A stretch of DNA of 64,000 nt from Scalesia atractyloides (GCA_947069175.1 CAMTDV010000003.1:82065978-82129977); one strand, 5' to 3'; positions 1 through 11,456 are shown, counted from the stretch's first letter. Notes: a model not told the origin generated them from the sequence alone. Translations and numbers: made by a program.

Positions 1-480
1 GCACAATTCATTTATGTTAGATATCATATGATATTGGTATGTTCATGTATGCTATCAAATGATAATGTATGTTATAATTGTAACAGCTAAATACCAATGT
101 TGGATTACTTACATGTGCTCTTCTATGATTATGCACAACATTTTATTGATAAACTAACCATAAAATCATTGTCAAGTGTTTATCTATAAGGTTCACTCGC
201 CAACTTATGTTGACCCAAAACCTCCCATTTTACACATGATATAGGTGAACCAGCAGCAGCTAGGAACACATAGGACCTGGATTAGAAGAAATAAAACGAT
301 TTAGTATTTGGATTATTATGTTTGGTTATTTCCCCTTGTATTGAATGAACATGTTTGGATGTTTGAGAAATGTAACTTTGACTTCATTTAATTATGAAAC
401 ATAATAGTAAATGTCATGTGCTTTGGTGATAACCCAATTATGCCCCGGCTCTTATTTCCGTTGCGGGTCGGGGTGTGACA
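1..480 (+). repeat. TeA 5' LTR, 3' portion
   Basis: The last 480 bp of an LTR that begins outside the window. It ends GGGTGTGACA, directly followed by a two-base spacer and the primer binding site. It aligns base for base with 17930-18409 and, with more differences, with both TeB LTRs. Confidence 0.93.
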
Positions 481-483
481 GAT

Positions 484-496
484 TGGTATCAGAGCC
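484..496 (+). other. TeA primer binding site
   Basis: TGGTATCAGAGCC lies three bases after the LTR end. This is the sequence complementary to the 3' end of plant initiator tRNA-Met that primes minus-strand DNA synthesis in most Ty3/gypsy chromoviruses. Confidence 0.92.
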
Positions 497-1289
497 ATGA
501 CTATAGGGATATAGGATAGGTTATTAGACCCTTAGAGCCTATACTATAGTCGATTAGAAACTTATAAGAATTTTGTGTGTTATATGCCAAATTTCATGAT
601 GTTTATATGTTTATGTTAAATGTTACATTTGATATTGTACAAGCATGTTCATAAGTATGTATTATCAAATAATGCTTATCATGAAATCGTATGATCATAA
701 CATATCACATCCATGCAAGCACACACCACATCATGATTGATTTTACAATGATTTTCGTGTTTTCAAATCTCATCAAAGTGAGTTCTCATGACGGGCATGT
801 AGTAACTGGAAGGGTACTAGTACCGGTAGTCGGAACGTCCTGTCTAGGCTGGCATTCGTATAAATCCAAAATAAAGGACCAGTTTGCCTACCTGGGGACT
901 AACGATGAGAGTACGAAAAACTATTAGGCTAAAGCATGCTATACCAAACGTCGTGAGAACTAATCCCACTTTGAGTTGTCATTGTGTCTACACCTGGACA
1001 CGTTCCGACCAAACATCTCATGAACATATTTTGTGGTTTGCATTCGGGGGATGCGAGTGTTAAATTGCCAATACTAATGTGAAACCTACCAAGCCAATAG
1101 CCATGGGGGCCCACATGACTATGTAGGTGAAAGTATGGGGGACATTTGAGGCCCAACATGAGCGAACCCAAGACATCCTTTGGATGTAGTTGCATTATTG
1201 ATATTTATGTTATTTTCATTTTCTTAAAGACACATGACACCTAAAAAGACACCATAAACTCACAATCTTCTCATTTTATGATCCTATAG
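497..1289 (+). other. TeA leader between PBS and gag
   Basis: About 800 bp of untranslated leader, nearly identical to 5778-6570 in TeB. The stretch 775-960 is also clearly conserved, in reverse orientation, at 44235-44440 in the more diverged TeD. A 78-codon open frame (691-927) covers this block, but TeA itself ends it early by a changed stop region, so coding status is open. It probably holds dimerisation and packaging signals. Confidence 0.75.
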
Positions 1290-2996
1290 ATGTCGTCTAG
1301 ACAGCATCGAAGAGGTAGGAAATCGGAAAAGTCTCGGGAACGTTTGGCCACTCATATCGCGAATCAAATGGCCACGATATTGCCTGACATCGTAGTACAA
1401 GTACAACAAGCCCTAGCTGCTAATCCTACTAACCCTCCTCAACAACAGGACCAGAACATCGACAACCCTCATACCGTCAAATGCTCTTACAAACATTTTA
1501 AGTCCTGTGATCCTCCAAAATTCGAAGGGACTAAGGGAGTCACTGCACTCCTACATTGGTTCGAGGAGATGGAGAACGTTTTCTTAAATTGCGATTGTCC
1601 TGAGGATCGCAAAGTTCGTTACGCCACCGGGAGACTACTTGGTGTAGCTCTCACTTGGTGGAATACTGAGAAAGGAAAGAGGGGAACAGAAGATGTGATG
1701 GCCTTAACTTGGGAGGAGTTAAGGGAAATCATGACTAGGCGATTCTGTCCTAGAAGTGAAATTAAGAAATTGGAAGATGAATTTCATGCCTTGAAGCAAA
1801 AAGAGGGTGATCACTCTACTTACAACAAAAGGTTCTTGGAGTTGAACCAAATGGTTCCAAACTTATTCACTCCAACCTACCGTCTGATCGAACATTACAT
1901 TCGAGGATTTCCCTCGAAAATCCAAGATTCGGTCCTCAGCGTTTCACCGGTAACACTCGAAGCTGCCATGGAGTTGGCAACAGAACTGACCGAAAACCAA
2001 ATTCGCAATGGGAAGTTCAAGGAGGAAAAGAAGAAAACCCCTGCTGAGGGACAAACCTCAAACCACCACACTCCTTCCTCTAAATTTGCTAACAAGAGGA
2101 AGCGTAACACCAGGAACTTTGCAGTCATCCAAACCAACACCCCTATTCCTGCTGCATCCATCACTCAAGCCACTCCTCCACCCGCGCCATACAGAAAACC
2201 ATATACAGGGCCACTACCAAAATGTAACCGTTGTCAGTATCACCACTCCCCTGATTATCCTTGCCAATACTGTACCGGCTGCGGTCGCGCCGGACACACT
2301 GTTCAAAACTGCCGCACGCTTCAACGAACAAACCGCCACCAACCTATAACCCAAACCCACCATAAGTTAATGGGTCAAGCACAACAACAACTACCATTTC
2401 CACCCACTCAACATTTGGCCCAAACATACTATCAACCCAATTACCCTATGGGCCAACCTACGCGGGCTTGTTTCAACTGCGGCGATCCAAGTCATTTCAG
2501 AAACACATGTCCAAGGCTGGTCAATATTATTCATGCTCAGGCCCAAGCCAACCCTGTGAATCAAGCAAACCAAGCTCCTCCACCTGCTAGAGGAAGAGCT
2601 TTCAATATTAACGCAAACCAGGCCAGAGCTGACGGCAATGTGGTAAACGGTAAGTTTCTTATAAATGGTAGATATGCCTCTATGTTATTTGATACTGGTG
2701 CGGATAGAAGTTTCGTGTCATTAGAATTTGAACCTATCTTAAGTAAAAATCGGGATAAGCTCGCGGAATCCATAACGGTGGAAGTTGCGGACGGAAAACC
2801 TGTTTCATTAGACTCTATTTTACGCAACTGTACGCTCACCCTAAACGACCACGATTTCTCAGTCGATCTTATTCCTATGAAGCTGGGAAGTTTCGACATC
2901 ATAATCGGTATGGATTGGCTTAGTCAACATGATGCGGAAGTTGTATGTCGTGAGAAATTTATTCGTATTCCTCTTTCAAACGGTCAGACTCTTCGA
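1290..2996 (+). pseudogene. TeA gag-protease, cut by TeB insertion
   Basis: Start of the gag-pol polyprotein, open from ATG 1290 to the TeB insertion. Residues about 70-250 hold the gag capsid-like domain (retrotransposon gag family, with LTWWNTEKGKRG and YNKRFLELNQMVPN). A Cys/His-rich stretch lies at about 312-345 and a classic CCHC knuckle (CFNCGDPSHFRNTCP) at about 394-408. The aspartic protease active site DTGADRS is at about 468-474, with the second conserved block IIIGMDWLS near 545. The frame reads on into the inserted LTR (adding CNICKNRVSKTRSVL) and stops at 3044; those last residues are LTR sequence and not native. The native continuation resumes at 14050. Confidence 0.92.
2992..2996. 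other. TeB target site duplication, left copy TTCGA
   Basis: TTCGA immediately precedes the TeB 5' LTR and recurs at 14045-14049 immediately after the 3' LTR. The uninterrupted reading (CTTCGAATCATT) is seen at the same place inside TeB itself near 8275. Confidence 0.96.
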
Positions 2997-3178
2997 TGTA
3001 ACATTTGTAAAAATCGGGTCTCCAAAACCCGCTCCGTTTTGTAATCTTGTACCAAGTTATGAAATTTCATTAATTATTTATGATTATTTTGGGTTTAAAC
3101 ATTACATAATTAATAAATAAACTAAACCATAAAAATTATATTTGATAAAAGTTAAAATAAAATAAATAAAAAACATTT

Positions 3179-3260
3179 GTAGCTGACCGGACTCGAACCC
3201 GGGTCAGCTGAAGCACTCCAACAACTTATCATTCCGTCCCCAAACACCCGCCACCAAGTG
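3179..3260 (-). repeat. tRNA-like cassette, antisense, class-II-like (TeB 5' LTR)
   Basis: On the minus strand an A-box-like segment (GGCGGGTG here, intact GGCGGAGTGG in the 3' LTR copy) is followed about 50 bases on by a B-box GGGTTCGAGTCC. The spacing suits a tRNA with a long variable arm (Ser/Leu type). TCAGCTGACCCGGG can fold against CCGGTCAGCT. Confidence 0.7.
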
Positions 3261-4089
3261 TTTTTCTGTTAACCTTAGGGAAACAATTGGGTCTTATACG
3301 CAATCGCGAATCAACCGTTAATGCCATCTGAATAACGGAAATCGGTAAACCGATCGCCAAATAAGTTCAAATTCGTCTGGATAGCTTATAACCGATGAAT
3401 ATCGGTTTCTAATTAAGTCCAAATTGAATGAACTTAAAGTTTCGGTTTTTGAAACCGAAAAGTTATCAAACTCCGAATAATTCAGGTTCCAATCATTTAT
3501 GTGATTCAGAACCGTCTCAACTACACTCCATTTCCTTTTCGTCACGTTTTCAAGACATTTGAGCACCAAAAACTGTTCGCCGGAATTCTCTGCAGAAATC
3601 GCCGGAAAACCGTGTTCAACACAAACCGGTAAGATATTCCTCCTTTGCGGTTTCAATCTATTGTTAGGACTCTACTAACATTAATCCATCACTCAAAATC
3701 AGTCACAGAAGACTTTGCTGGATTTTTGTGTTCGCCGGAGAAATTCTGGAATTTGCCGGAAACCCGCTAGTTAACGGTAAGCACATTCAAACGTGCTAAG
3801 AATCAATGCACCCTGGTTCAATTTCAAATCTAATTCCTTAATTCTGTTGCTAGACCCTCTCAGCCGAAGGTTCAAAAACAGAGCTGTCTGTTTCTCGCCG
3901 GACGCCTTAAGGAAGACAACCTGTCCGGTATATTCTTTCCCCAAACTGTTCGGTTTTGTACATTTAAGCTAGTCGTCATGTTTATTAATCAGTTAAATCA
4001 GGAACCAGATGTTTGAGTAAAGTCGGTAATTGTAATGAAGAAGACGAACTTAAAAACGGGATAAGAGTAATTAAAATTCGGATAATAAA

Positions 4090-4157
4090 CGGGTTAGACA
4101 CACAGTCCAGCGGTGGACTGTGTGCAAAGTTTATATACAAGTCCCGAGTTCGATCCT
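4090..4157 (+). repeat. tRNA-like cassette 1 (TeB 5' LTR)
   Basis: Leader CGGGTTAGACAC, then a perfect hairpin CACAGTCCA-GCGG-TGGACTGTG in the D-arm position, then a B-box-like GAGTTCGATCC about 30 bases later. Confidence 0.7.
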
Positions 4158-4258
4158 TACTAACACACACGCTTTACGTAATAACATTTCTTTTTATTCA
4201 TGAACTAACCGGGTTAGAGCGAGTAGTTGTTAAGTATAATATAAATCAAGAATATAAC

Positions 4259-4324
4259 CGGGTTAGACACACAGTCCAGCGGTGGACAGTGTGCAAGATA
4301 AACTTCAACGCGCGTTCGAACCCT
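4259..4324 (+). repeat. tRNA-like cassette 2 (TeB 5' LTR)
   Basis: Same plan as cassette 1: CGGGTTAGACAC, a hairpin with GTCCAGCGGTGGAC, then CGTTCGAACCC. One stem base differs here (GGACAGTG against GGACTGTG in the other LTR). Confidence 0.68.
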
Positions 4325-4425
4325 GTCCCAAGCACCGGTCAATTGAATTAAAACGTTTTTGTAAATAAAGGTATTTTCGGTTAAGTCGAATAAGTATATA
4401 AATATAATTAAAACTGAGTTTCTAA

Positions 4426-4504
4426 CGGGTTAGTCACGTAGCTCAGTTGGTAGAGCTACGTGCACGTGAACTGAAGGTCACCGGTTCGAATCCCGCTTGG
4501 CGCA
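4426..4504 (+). repeat. tRNA-like cassette 3 (TeB 5' LTR), closest to a true tRNA
   Basis: Leader CGGGTTAGTCAC, then GTAGCTCAGTTGGTAGAGC (canonical D arm and A box), AAGGTC in the variable region, GGTTCGAATCC (canonical B box and T loop) and a GGCGCA end. The 5' and 3' acceptor strands do not pair properly, so it resembles a tRNA without being a functional one. Confidence 0.78.
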
Positions 4505-4526
4505 AACATTTACCGCTGACCGAACC

Positions 4527-4539
4527 GGTCAACGGTCAA
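4527..4539 (-). promoter_or_regulatory. Tandem W-box-like repeat (GGTCAAC), TeB 5' LTR
   Basis: Two GGTCAA units, reading TTGACC on the minus strand, just after tRNA-like cassette 3. TTGACC/T is the WRKY-binding W-box core. Copy number differs between LTRs. Confidence 0.5.
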
Positions 4540-5054
4540 ACAGTAAAAAAATAATTTTTTTTTTAATATTTATTTGTTTATTTTAATTTAAAAATCAATT
4601 AAAAATACTTAAAAATAACATTTTTAAAGATAGAAAATAGCCATAAACTCACAAAAATATATCTAAAAATCCCATTAAAATCCTTAATAAAATCTATCCA
4701 TTTAATATATCTTTCCATTATTATTTAGGTTAGTATTCCTCGTCGACTCGCTCGTCTAAATCGTGCGCATCTCACCATCTCCAATCCAATGCACCCAATG
4801 TGAGTGAACCCTTCAAATTCCCCGTTTTAATCACGTTTTTGGGGTGTATCATGTGTCTTGTTCATTTACATATTATAACCAAGTTATTGTGCATATATCA
4901 TATCATGACATGTGTATTAGTTTGTTGCTGTTAAGTAGTTATTATTGTATGCAAATTATTATTTCAATACATGCAATTGCCGAGGCCGTGGCTCCCCATC
5001 CATCGAGGTTGAGTTGGATCCCCATTTAATTATGCGGTTGATCTTGGCGTGCCC

Positions 5055-5290
5055 GCACGATCGGCTCCGTTTGATTGAGCCTTGATCGGTCATTTCATTT
5101 TACATTTCAATATATGCAATACGCTCGGCTCCGTTTGATTGAGCCTTGAGTGCACAGTTCAATTTACATTTCCAGTTCATGCAATACGTTCGGCTCCGTT
5201 TGATTGAGCCTTGAGCGCACAGTTCAATTTACATTTCCAGTTCATGCAATACGATCGGCTCCGTTTGATTGAGCCTTGATCGCACAGTTC
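5055..5290 (+). repeat. Four tandem 64-65 bp hairpin repeats (TeB 5' LTR)
   Basis: Four units, each with CGGCTCCGTTTGATTGAGCC, at a 64-65 bp period. GGCTC pairs with GAGCC around the loop CGTTTGATT, and in units one and four outer GATC bases extend the stem. Single copies of the same hairpin occur in the minus-strand LTRs at 34684, 35834 and 45483. Confidence 0.9.
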
Positions 5291-5764
5291 ATTTATGTTA
5301 ATTATTATATGATGTTGGTATGTTCATGTATGCAATCGATTGTTAATGTATGATATAATTGTAATTGATATTTGCCAATGTGTGATTATATACATGTGCT
5401 CTTTTATGATTATGCACAATATTTTATTGATAAACTAACCAGAAAATCATTATCAAATGTTTATCTATAAGGTTCACTCGCCGACTTATGTTGACCCAAA
5501 AACCTCCTATTTTACACATGATACAGGTGAACCAGCAGCAGCTAGGAACACATAGGACCTGGATTAGAAGAAATAAAACGATTTAGTATTTGGATTATTA
5601 TGTTTGGTTGTTTTCCCTTGTAATGAATGAACATGTTTGGATGTTTGAGAAATGTAACTTTGACTTCATTTAATTATGAAACATAATAGTAAATGTCATG
5701 TGCTTTGGTGATAACCCAATTATGCCCTGACTCTTATTTCCGCTGCGGGTCGGGGTGTGACAGA

Positions 5765-5777
5765 TGGTATCAGAGCC
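5765..5777 (+). other. TeB primer binding site
   Basis: TGGTATCAGAGCC two bases after the 5' LTR end, complementary to initiator tRNA-Met. Confidence 0.93.
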
Positions 5778-6570
5778 ATGACTATAGGGATATAGGATAG
5801 GTTATTAGACCCTTAGAGCCTATACTATAGTCGATTAGAAACTTATAAGAATTTTGTGTGTTATATGCCAAATTTCATGATGTTTATATGTTTAGGTTAA
5901 ATGTTACATTTGATATTGTCCAAGCATGTTCATAAGTATGTATTATCAAATAATGCCTATCATGAAATCGTACGATCATAACATATCACATCCATGCAAG
6001 CACACACCACATCATGATTGATTTTACAATGATTTTCGTGTTTTCAAATCTCATCAAAGTGAGTTCTCATGACGGGCATGTAGTAACTGGAAGGGTACTA
6101 GTACCGGTAGTCGGAACGTCCTGTCTAGGCTGGCATTCGTATAAATCCAAAATAAAGGACCAGTTTGCCTACCTGGGGACTAACGATGAGAGTACGAAAT
6201 ACCTATTAGGCCAAAGCATGCTATACCAAACGTCGTGAGAGCTAATCCCACTTTGAGTTGTCATTGTGTCTACACCTGGACACGTTCCGACCAAACACCT
6301 CATGAACATATTTTGTGGTTTGCGTTCGGGGATGCAAGTGTTAAATTGCCAATACTAATGTGAATCCTACCAAGCCAATAGCCATGGGGGCCCACATGAC
6401 TATGTAGGTGAAGGTATGGGGGACATTTGAGGCCCAACATGAGCGAACCCAAGACATCCTTTGGATGTAGTTGCATTATTGATATTTATGTTATTTTCGT
6501 TTTCTTAAAGACACATGACACCTAAAAAGACATCATAAACTCACAATCTTCTCATTTTATGATCCTGTAG
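5778..6570 (+). other. TeB leader between PBS and gag
   Basis: Untranslated leader, near-identical to that of TeA. Within it a 74-codon frame (6014-6238) includes DQFAYLGTNDESTK, which also appears in frame in TeD at 44234-44431. Whether this is a short upstream ORF or a conserved RNA signal cannot be decided from three copies. Confidence 0.7.
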
Positions 6571-8412
6571 ATGTCGTCTAGATCGCATCGAAGAAGTAGG
6601 AAATCGGAAAAGTCTCGGGAACGTTTGGCCACCCATATCGCGAATCAAATGGCCACGATATTACCTGACATCGTAGTACAAGTACAACAAGCCCCTGCTG
6701 CAAATCCTACTAACCCTCCTCAACAACAGGACCAGATCATCAACAACCCTCCTACCAACAAATGCTCCTACAAACATTTTAAGTCCTGTGATCCTCCAAA
6801 ATTCGAAGGGACTGAGGGAGTCACTGCTTTCCTACATTGGTTCGAGGAGATGGAAAACGTGTTCTTAAACTGCGATTGTCCTGAGGATCGCAAAGTTCGT
6901 TATGCCACCGGGAGACTACTTGGGGTAGCTCTCACTTGGTGGAATACTGAGAAAGGAAAGAGGGGAACGGAAGATGCGATGGCCTTAACTTGGGAGGAGC
7001 TAAGGGAAATCATGACTAGGCGATTCTGTCCTAGAAGTGAAATTAAGAAATTGGAGGATGAATTTCATGCCTTGAAGCAAAAAGATGGTGATCACTCTAC
7101 TTACAACAAAAGGTTCTTGGAGTTGAACCAAATGGTTCCAAACTTATTCACTCCAACCTACCGTCTGATCGAACATTACATTCGAGGACTTCCCTCGAAA
7201 ATCCAAGATTCGGTCCTCAGCGTTTCACCGGTAACACTAGAAGCTGCCATGGAGTTGGCAACAGAACTGACCGAAAACCAAATTCGCAATGGGAAGTTCA
7301 AGGAGGAAAAGAAGAAAACCCCTGCTGAGGGACAAACCTCAAACCACCACACTCCTTCCTCTAAATTTGCTAACAAGAGGAAGCGTAACACCAGGAACTT
7401 TGCAGTCACCCAAACCAACACCCCTGTTCCTGCTGCACCCATCACTCAAGCCACTCCTCCACCCACGCCATACAGGAAACCATACACAGGGCCACTACCA
7501 AAATGTAACCGTTGTCAGTAGCACCACTCCCCTGACTATCCTTGCCAATACTGTACCGGCTGCGGTCGCGCCGGACACACTGCTCAAAACTGCCGCACGC
7601 TCCAACGAACAAACCGCCACCAACCTATAACCCAAACCCACCAACAATTAATGGGTCAAGCCCAACAACAGCTACCATACCCACCCACTCAACATTTAGC
7701 CCAAACATTCTATCAACCCAATTACCCTATGGGCCAACCTATGCGGGCTTGTTTCAACTGTGGCGACCCAAGTCATTTCATGAACACATGTCCACGGCTG
7801 GTCAATATTATTCATGCTCAGGCCCAAGCCAACCCTGTGAATCAAGCGAACCAAGCTCCTCCACCTGCTAGAGGAAGGGCTTTCAATATTAACGCAAACC
7901 AGGCCAGAGCTGATGGCAATGTGGTCAACGGTACGTTTCTTATAAATGGTAGATATGCCTTTATGTTATTTGATACTGGTGCAGATAGAAGTTTTGTGTC
8001 ATTAGAGTTTGAAATTATCTTAAGTAAAAGTCGGGATAAGCTCGCGGAATCCATAACGGTGGAAGTTGCGGACGGAAAACCAGTTTCGTTAGACTCTTTT
8101 TTAAGCAACTGTACGCTCACCCTAAACGACCACGATTTCTCAGTCGATCTTATTCCTATGAAGCTGGGAAGTTTCGACATCATAATCGGAATGGATTGGC
8201 TCAGTCAACATCATGCGGAAATTGTATGTCGTGAGAAATTTATTCGTATTCCTCTTTCAAACGGTCAGACTCTTCGAATCATTGGAGAGACCTCGTCAAA
8301 AGGGCTCAACTTAATGTCTTGTCTTCAAGCAAAAAAATACCTTCGCAAGAATTATGTCGCGTTTTTAGCCCATATCATCAAGAAGGGGACCGCAGAGAAG
8401 AAACTTGAAGAT
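6571..8412 (+). pseudogene. TeB gag-protease with premature TAG
   Basis: The gag-protease part of the polyprotein, starting at ATG 6571. The gag domain is intact to residue 316, where TAG (7519-7521) stands in place of a Tyr codon found in TeA, within the Cys/His-rich region. The same frame reopens and carries the CCHC knuckle (CFNCGDPSHFMNTCP) and protease active site DTGADRS, then reads to about 8412. There a 5-nt deletion relative to TeA moves the frame, and the old frame ends at 8445. Read from this copy only a truncated gag would be made. Confidence 0.92.
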
Positions 8413-11239
8413 GAATGTAAAAGATTTTCCACAAGTTTTTCCTGACGACATTTCAAGACTTCCTCCAATCAGAGATGTCGAATTCCGTATCGATCACATA
8501 CCTGGTGCTACACCAGTGGCAAAATCTCCATATAGGTTAGCCCCCTCTGAAATGCAAAAGCTAGCCAGTCAATTGCAAGAGCTGACTGACAAGGGATTCA
8601 GACGCCCCAGCTCATCGCCTTGGGGTGCACCTGTACTTTTTGTAAAGAAGAAAGATGGATCTTTTCGCATGTGCATCGACTACAGAGAGCTCAACAAGTT
8701 AACTATCAAAAATCGATATCCTTTACCTCGCATAGATGATCTTCTTGACCAACTACAAGGTGCCAGTTGCTTTTCGAAAATCGACCTTCGATCTGGCTAT
8801 CATCAGCTTAGAGTGCATGAAGAAGACGTCCCTAAAACTGCTTTTCGAACTCGATATGGTCACTATGAATTCATGGTTATGCCGTTTGGATTAACCAACG
8901 CACCAGCTGTTTTCATGGACCTAATGAATAAAGTCTGCAAACCTTACCTTGATCGATTTGTTATTGTATTCATCGACGATATTCTTATCTATTCAAAATC
9001 TAAAGCTGATCATGAGCGTCATCTGCGACTTGTTCTTGCACTTCTAGAAAAGGAAAAGCTTTATGCCAAGTTCTCTAAATGTGAATTCTGGTTAAAAGAG
9101 GTGCAATTTCTCGGGCATGTAGTCAATGACAAAGGAATACATGTGGACCCATCAAAGATCAAAGCAGTTCAAGAATGGCAAGCTCCACGAACACCAACTG
9201 AAGTAAGGTCTTTTCTTGGACTAGCTGGCTATTATCGTCGGTTCATTTCAAACTTCTCTCGCATTGCGGTGCCACTCACGGCTTTAACCCATAAGGGAAA
9301 ACCATTCGTATGGGGACCCAAGCAAGAAGAAGCTTTTCAAACTCTTAAGCAAAAACTTTGTGATGCACCGATCCTCACACTTCCTGAAGGTTGTGATGAT
9401 TTTGTAGTCTATTGCGACGCGTCAGGGCAAGGATTAGGTTGCGTTCTCATGCAAAGAGGAAAAGTCATAGCTTATGCCTCAAGGCAACTCAAGACACACG
9501 AAAAGAACTACACCACTCATGACCTTGAACTTGGAGCTGTTGTATTTGCTCTTAAGATATGGAGACATTATCTCTATGGTACGAAGTGTGAAATCTACAC
9601 TGACCACAAGAGTCTTCAACATATCTTCAACCAGAAAGAGTTAAATATGAGGCAACGAAGATGGGTCGAACTCCTAAATGATTACGACTGTGAAATCAGA
9701 TACCACCCTGGTAAAGCAAATGTGGTGGCTGATGCACTTAGTCGAAAGGGATATGCGAACTCCATTCACCTTCTATGTTCGCAAATTATAACCAATGTTA
9801 AGGATCAAATTCGAGAAGCTCAACACGTTTCAATAACAGAGGAAGATGTACAAAAAGAGATGTCCTGTGGAGCCGAGCTAAAACTTGAAACTAAATCGGA
9901 TGGTATTTTGTATTACCTGGATCGTAGATGGATTCCTAACCACATCAATCTTCGTGAAACACTCATGCATGAAGCTCATAAGACGCGATATTCTATACAC
10001 CCAGGAGCCGATAAGATGTATCAAGACTTACGGTACACCTATTGGTGGCCTGGAATGAAGAAAGATATTGCCGTTTTTGTTTCCAAGTGTCTCACTTGTT
10101 CTAAAGTAAAGGCTGAACACCAAAGACCCTCATGACTTCTAGTCCAACCAGAAATACCTGTTTGGAAGTGGGAAAATATAACCATGGATTTCATTACCGG
10201 GTTACCTCGCACTTCTAGTGGGTATGACACTATATGGGTGATTATAGACCGACTTACAAAATCAGCTCACTTTATTCCTATTCGAGAAGATTTCAAGAAC
10301 GAAAAGCTTGCTCGTATTTATATCAACGAAATCGTCAGCCGACATGGAGTTCCATTAAGTATTATTTCTGATCGTGATGGCCGTTTCACCTCACGAACAT
10401 GGCAAGCAGTACAATCCGCTATGGGCACTCGACTAGATCTCAGTACCGCCTATCATCCTCAAACTGATGGACAGTCTGAGCGCACCATTCAAACTCTTGA
10501 AGACATGCTTAGAGCATGTGTCATAGACTTCAAGGGAAATTGGGACGCCCACCTACCGTTAGTCGAATTTTCGTACAACAACAGCTATCATTCTAGCATC
10601 GGCATGGCACCTTTTGAAGCTTTATATGGTCGAAAGTGTCGATCTCCTGTTTGTTGGCACGAAATTGGGGAAGCAAAAATTACTGGTCCAGAATTGATCC
10701 AAGAAACCACAGATAAGATTCATCAAATCCGAAACAATCTTCTAGCGGCTCAAAGTCGTCAAAAGAGTTACGCAGATAAACGACGGAAGCCCTTGGAGTT
10801 TAGCGTTGGTGATCATGTGATTTTAAAAGTATCACCGTGGAAGGGAGTAGTTCGTTTTGGTCAAAAGGGAAAGCTAGCACCACGTTACGTAGGACCTTTC
10901 AAGATACTCGAAAGAGTAGGTGCTGTAGCATACAAGCTTGACCTACCGGAAGAACTCGACAGGATTCATCCCACATTCCACGTGTCGAACTTGAAGAAGT
11001 GCCTCGTTGATGAGAATCTTCATATTCCACTGGAGGATATTCAGATTGATGAATCCATGCATTTTATTGAAAGACCAGTGGAGACTATGGACTATGGAGA
11101 AAAGCGTCTACGACGAAGTCGCATTCCTATTGTTAGGGTACGCTGGGAGTCGAAACGGGGACCTGAGTTTACTTGGGAACGTGAAGACTCAATGCGTGAA
11201 AAATACCCTCATCTTTTCCCTACTACTTCAACTGTTTAA
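8413..11239 (+). pseudogene. TeB reverse transcriptase-RNase H-integrase with TGA
   Basis: The second half of the polyprotein, in the frame reached after the 5-nt deletion. RT motifs include CIDYRELNKLTIKN, KIDLRSGYHQLRV and the catalytic FIDD (8969-8980, usual YxDD). RNase H shows the catalytic region YCDASGQGLG (near 9416) and TDHKSLQHIF. Integrase has an HHCC zinc finger (10010-10100) and the core with MDFITGLP, SDRDGRF and SERTIQTLEDML giving the D,D,E triad. A TGA (10133-10135) replaces the Gly codon seen in TeA just before the core. The C-terminal GPF motif and a chromodomain-like end (VRVRWESKRGPEFTWERED) precede the stop at 11237-11239. Confidence 0.93.
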
Positions 11240-11258
11240 ATTTCGGGACGAAATTCCT

Positions 11259-11273
11259 AAAAGTAGGGGATAC
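11259..11273 (+). other. TeB polypurine tract
   Basis: AAAAGTAGGGGATAC directly before the 3' LTR; the purine run primes plus-strand DNA synthesis. The TeD tract (39197-39211, minus) is nearly identical. Confidence 0.85.
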
Positions 11274-11456
11274 TGTAACATTTGTAAAAATCGGGTCTCC
11301 AAAACCCGCTCCGTTTTGTAATCTTGTACCAAGTTATGAAATTTCATTAATTATTTATGATTATTTTGGGTTTAAACATTACATAATTAATAAATAAACT
11401 AAAGCATAAAAATTATATTTGATAAAAAGTTAAAATAAAATAAATAAAAAACATTT

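Larger units (their letters stand above)
2997..5762 (+). repeat. TeB 5' LTR
   Basis: A 2766-bp LTR, TGTAACATTTG to GGGTGTGACA. From left to right it holds an antisense tRNA-like cassette, a GC-richer region (3300-3960), three sense tRNA-like cassettes (4090-4504), tandem GGTCAAC repeats, an AT-rich stretch (4545-4735), four tandem hairpin repeats (5055-5290) and a conserved 3' end. I could not fix the TATA box or transcription start. Confidence 0.95.

Noticed and set aside
691..927. Leader frame of TeA as a protein gene
   Set aside because: Its end differs between TeA and TeB and its start is not kept in TeD; kept only as a conserved leader block.
3318..3656. 112-codon minus-strand frame conserved in both TeB LTRs (also 11597-11935)
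   Set aside because: The two copies are LTR duplicates of one event, so identity is no sign of selection; no domain is recognisable and the truncated TeA LTR lacks it.
4426..4504. A functional tRNA gene
   Set aside because: D-arm and T-arm blocks are canonical, but the acceptor strands do not pair and the anticodon arm is not convincing; it recurs in every LTR, so it belongs to the element.
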